Origin: an uncultured Bacteroidales bacterium
Lineage (GTDB): Bacteria; Bacteroidota; Bacteroidia; Bacteroidales; Bacteroidaceae
NCBI GenBank assembly: GCA_945871755.1
Contig: CAMBWV010000031.1
Location: 1-7,751, forward strand
DNA length: 7,751 nt
Direction of reading: 5' to 3'
A program made the translations under genes and the position numbers. The notes under the pieces were generated by a model, which saw only the letters and a list, made by a program, of their open reading frames with translations, was not told the origin of the DNA and did not search any database. Positions 4,642-7,751 of this stretch are shown here, one piece after another (the first letter of the stretch is position 1; every line of letters begins with the position of its first letter).

Positions 4642-7600
4642 GTGCTCATCCAAAAGATAACCCTCTGCAATCTCAACTCCATCCAGGGGGAACAAGTCAT
4701 TGATTTCACCAAGGAGCCCCTGCGCAGTGCGGGTCTCTTTGCCATTACTGGCGATACGGGAGCCGGCAAATCAACCATCCTCGATGCGATTTGCCTGGCC
4801 CTCTACAACCGCGCGCCGCGTTTTGACAACGTCGAACTCCTCAATAATTCTATCGTCAATGCCGAAGAAGACAGCAAGCGCATCCAACCCAAGGACGTGC
4901 GAGGCATGCTGCGCCGCGGCGAGAAGGAAGGTTATGCCATCGTGGAGTTTTCGAGCCGCGACGGCGGCATCTGGGAAGCCACCTGGAGCGTCCGCCGCAA
5001 GCGCACAGGCACCCTCGACCGCGTCTCTCGCATCCTGCGACGCCTCAGCCCGAAACGCGAGACCATCGACGAGCGCGAGATTGCCCAACGTCTGCCCGAA
5101 ATCATCGGCCTGGACTACGACCAATTCTCGCGAACGGTCATGCTGGCCCAAAATAGCTTTGCCAACTTCCTAAAGGCCCGCCGCAGCGAGAAATCTACGC
5201 TCCTCGAGAAACTGACGGGCACGGAAATCTACGGCGTTATCTCGCAGCGCATCTACCAAATGACGGACGAGGCGCGGCGGGCGAAAGAGGCGCTGGAGAA
5301 CCAGCTCTCGGGCATCCTGCGCGACCGCCTCGAACCCGAAGACCTGGCAGAGAAGGAGCAACGACGCGACTTCCTCATCACGGCCTGCCAACGCGCCGAC
5401 GATGAGGTGGGGCGCATCCAGCGCGGTCTGGCATGGATGGACCGCAAAGCCCAGGCCGAACGCTACGTGACCCAGTGCGAGGAAACCTACAACGAGGCGT
5501 ACAAGGCATGTGTGGCTGCCCGCGACGACCAGCAGCGCATGGAGCGCCGCGACGCCGTATTGGCCGTTCAGCCCCTCTACCAGGAAATCATGGTGCGCCG
5601 CAAGGACGTGGAAGACCTCAAGACGAAGGAGGAAACCCTCGGCCAGCAGATTCAGCAGAAGGAACGCGAATCCCTGGAAGTGCGTGCCGCCCTGCAAGAA
5701 GCTCGCGAAGCCACACTCAAGGCTGAGAATGTGCTCACGCAGCGCCGTCCCGCCATCAACCGCGGCCACGCGCTGATGGGCGAAATCAAGGAGGGACAAC
5801 AGCAACTGGGCAAAGCCGAAGAGCAACTCAAGGAGACGGACAGCGTACTCCATGAGCGCAAAAACGTGCACGCTGCCAAGATGGAGGAACTCCGCCAGAC
5901 GGAGCAGAAACTGGAGAAGTGCCAGCTCCATCGCCAAGAGTTGTCGGCCCACAAAATGATGTTCGAGAAATTCGACCTTCTCAAGGATAAGCTGGGACAG
6001 TTTGACGCGGAAACCCGCCGCGGAGAGGAGCTCCGCCAAAAGGTGGCCGACCTCCAGCAACGCCTCCAGGTGACCACCAATACCCTGGAGCGACTGGAGA
6101 AGACGCAGAAGGACAGCCAAGGCAAGCTCAACACGCTCAAGAGCGAACTCTTCATCCACCAGCAGGCCATTGGCCGACAGGGGGGCGAGCAGTTGCAACA
6201 GCAATTTGCCGCGGGCAAAAACCGCCTCCTCCGTCTCCAGCACGCACAGACGCTTTGGCGCCGCATCACCGAGGGTTATGAAGAGGTGAACGACCGCAAG
6301 GAGGAAATCAGTCGCCACGAGGTGGAGGTGGAACAAATCACAGCGTCCATCGACCGCGCCGAGCGCGAAAAAATGGTGGCCGACGAAATCTACCAGCGTC
6401 TGCACGTGGCCCTCACGCTCAGCCAGAGCGAGAACATTGTGGCCCTGCGCCGTCGCCTCAAGGAAGGTACGGCCTGCCCCGTCTGCGGTGCCACCCACCA
6501 TCCCTACCATACGGAGACGGAGCGCGAACTGGGCGAGCTTCTGGGCAACCTCGAAAAGGACGATGCCGAGGCGTACGAGAAACTGCAAAGTAAGGTGCGC
6601 CAGCTGGAGCGCCTGCGCCAACAACTGGCGGCAGGCGAAGGCCGACTGGCTGCCGAGCGACGTGCCCTTGAGCAGCGCATCCAACGACAGAACGAGGACG
6701 TGGATGCTTGGCAGGAGTGCGCAGACCTCGACCCGAGCTTTAGCGAATGCTCGCCCTCGGTCAACCGCGAAGCCCGACGACTGATGCTCGAACTCCATGC
6801 GGACAATGCAAAGAAGGCGGCCACCGAGGTGGAGAAGGAACTGAATACTTTCAACTACCACCAAGGCGAAATCAACCGCCTCAACGAACAACTGGCCGCC
6901 CTCAACCAAGAATACGAGGCCAACCAGGGCCAACTGCTCACCCTTCAAAGCCAACAGTTGGTCAACAATGCGGCCCTCGACGACCAGAACCATACCCTGC
7001 AAATCTCAGAGCGCACGTGGAGCCAACTCTACGTGGACCTCGACGAGATGATTACCATATCGGCCTGGTTTGCTACGTGGAAGAACAACAACGATTCCTT
7101 CCGTATGCGCCTGACGAACCTGCACTACGACTGGCAACAGACCTGCCGCGAACTCGAAACGCTCGAACACCGCGTCAGCCTCTTGCGCGAAGAGGTGAAG
7201 AGCGCTTGGGCCACCGTCATTGAGGCGGAGCGCGCACAGACGCGCGCACAGGATGGCCTACAAGCCGTTCGCGAAAGTCTGCGACTGAAGGGCGAGGAAT
7301 TTGCCCGCCTCTTCGGCAGTCTGCCTGCCAACGAAAACTCCAACCTGCCCGAGACCGAAGAGGAACGACTCACCACGGCCATCACCCAAGCCCGACAGAA
7401 CGAGGAGCAGCAGCGCGAGAAATACGAACTCACCCACCGTGCCATTGAATCGCTCAAGGGGGCGCGCGAGAATGCCGTGCAGGACCGCCTGCGCTCGCAG
7501 GAGGTGTGCCGCACCAAGAGCCACGAGCTCGACATCTGGATGCTGCGCTACAATAGTAACCACCCGCCCATGCAACTGGCGGAACTCGAACAACTCTTCT

Positions 7601-7751
7601 CGGACCAGACGGACTGGACGGCTCTCCGCAATAGTCTGGATGCACTCCGCAAGCGCCTCACGCTGAGCGAGCACAATCTGGATTCGGCCCGCGCCGCCCT
7701 GCTCGATGTGCAAAACGACAGTGCCCGCCCGCAAACTGGCGAGGACGACGA
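4642..7751 (+). CDS. sbcC: SbcC, ATPase subunit of the SbcCD complex (Rad50-like), 3' end outside window
   Basis: The frame is open from GTG at 4642 to the window edge, 1036 complete codons. An in-frame TAG (4636-4638) lies two codons upstream and no ATG is available nearby, so GTG is the start. It places LIQKITLCNLNSIQGE exactly where SbcC proteins begin. The Walker A motif GDTGAGKST is at residues 37-45. The Q-loop region MLAQNSFANFL has Gln170, followed by EKLTGTEIYG as in the family. Residues from about 195 to 605 and from about 620 onward are charged, Gln/Glu/Leu-rich coiled coil. Between them the zinc hook CPVC (Cys612, Cys615) joins two complexes by shared zinc. The signature motif, Walker B and C-terminal ATPase half are not yet reached, so the full protein should exceed about 1150 residues, longer than E. 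coli SbcC (about 1050). With SbcD it cuts hairpins and palindromes in an ATP-dependent way. No ribosome site precedes the start; the whole leader is the inverted-repeat element plus 14 bp. Confidence 0.96.
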   Translation, partial: MLIQKITLCNLNSIQGEQVIDFTKEPLRSAGLFAITGDTGAGKSTILDAICLALYNRAPRFDNVELLNNSIVNAEEDSKRIQPKDVRGMLRRGEKEGYAIVEFSSRDGGIWEATWSVRRKRTGTLDRVSRILRRLSPKRETIDEREIAQRLPEIIGLDYDQFSRTVMLAQNSFANFLKARRSEKSTLLEKLTGTEIYGVISQRIYQMTDEARRAKEALENQLSGILRDRLEPEDLAEKEQRRDFLITACQRADDEVGRIQRGLAWMDRKAQAERYVTQCEETYNEAYKACVAARDDQQRMERRDAVLAVQPLYQEIMVRRKDVEDLKTKEETLGQQIQQKERESLEVRAALQEAREATLKAENVLTQRRPAINRGHALMGEIKEGQQQLGKAEEQLKETDSVLHERKNVHAAKMEELRQTEQKLEKCQLHRQELSAHKMMFEKFDLLKDKLGQFDAETRRGEELRQKVADLQQRLQVTTNTLERLEKTQKDSQGKLNTLKSELFIHQQAIGRQGGEQLQQQFAAGKNRLLRLQHAQTLWRRITEGYEEVNDRKEEISRHEVEVEQITASIDRAEREKMVADEIYQRLHVALTLSQSENIVALRRRLKEGTACPVCGATHHPYHTETERELGELLGNLEKDDAEAYEKLQSKVRQLERLRQQLAAGEGRLAAERRALEQRIQRQNEDVDAWQECADLDPSFSECSPSVNREARRLMLELHADNAKKAATEVEKELNTFNYHQGEINRLNEQLAALNQEYEANQGQLLTLQSQQLVNNAALDDQNHTLQISERTWSQLYVDLDEMITISAWFATWKNNNDSFRMRLTNLHYDWQQTCRELETLEHRVSLLREEVKSAWATVIEAERAQTRAQDGLQAVRESLRLKGEEFARLFGSLPANENSNLPETEEERLTTAITQARQNEEQQREKYELTHRAIESLKGARENAVQDRLRSQEVCRTKSHELDIWMLRYNSNHPPMQLAELEQLFSDQTDWTALRNSLDALRKRLTLSEHNLDSARAALLDVQNDSARPQTGEDD

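Noticed and set aside
5170..7002. A 610-codon open frame on the - strand inside sbcC
   Set aside because: The Leu/Phe/Val-rich translation mirrors the Glu/Lys/Gln-rich coiled coil of SbcC. There is no family resemblance, and the + strand protein is clearly real.

Overview
The window looks like a chromosomal segment of a GC-rich member of the Bacteroidales, most likely Prevotellaceae-like. That placement is inferred from four things: the protein sequences, the long two-part form of IspG, the purE-ispG adjacency, and start regions that are A-rich or featureless instead of carrying Shine-Dalgarno sites. All real genes lie on the + strand and are housekeeping genes. I see no CRISPR array, tRNA, rRNA, phage gene or defence cassette. 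The long open frames on the - strand are shadows of the GC-biased + strand genes.

Layout. (1) At 1-413 is the 3' end of a membrane PAP2-type phosphatase whose start lies before the window. (2) At 473-976 is purE (purine synthesis). (3) At 977-1186 is a 210-bp gap filled by two unrelated tandem arrays: a 9-bp period array with an invariant TCTAG core and a variable triplet (991-1107), then seven perfect ACTCCTA heptads (1127-1175) ending 11 bp before the next start codon. (4) At 1187-3073 is ispG, the iron-sulfur enzyme of the MEP isoprenoid pathway, in its long form with an insertion domain. (5) At 3130-4377 is sbcD, the nuclease subunit of the SbcCD (Mre11-Rad50-like) complex. (6) At 4378-4641 is a 264-bp gap. 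It holds a probable terminator and a 188-bp element with perfect 19-bp terminal inverted repeats, a possible 4-bp target duplication (ATTA), and an interior that forms a long, in-register imperfect hairpin. (7) From 4642 to the window edge is sbcC, the ATPase subunit, starting at GTG and running off the end before its C-terminal ATPase half.

How the parts relate. purE and ispG serve unrelated pathways but probably share transcription. The heptad array would then form the leader in front of ispG. SbcD and SbcC form one complex that opens hairpins and cuts palindromic DNA, and their genes are usually tightly coupled. Here they are separated by a palindromic insertion that ends 14 bp before the sbcC start codon. 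The non-coding DNA is the most interesting part of the window: the MITE-like hairpin element between sbcD and sbcC, and the two back-to-back tandem arrays before ispG. I found no evidence of a new multi-gene system.
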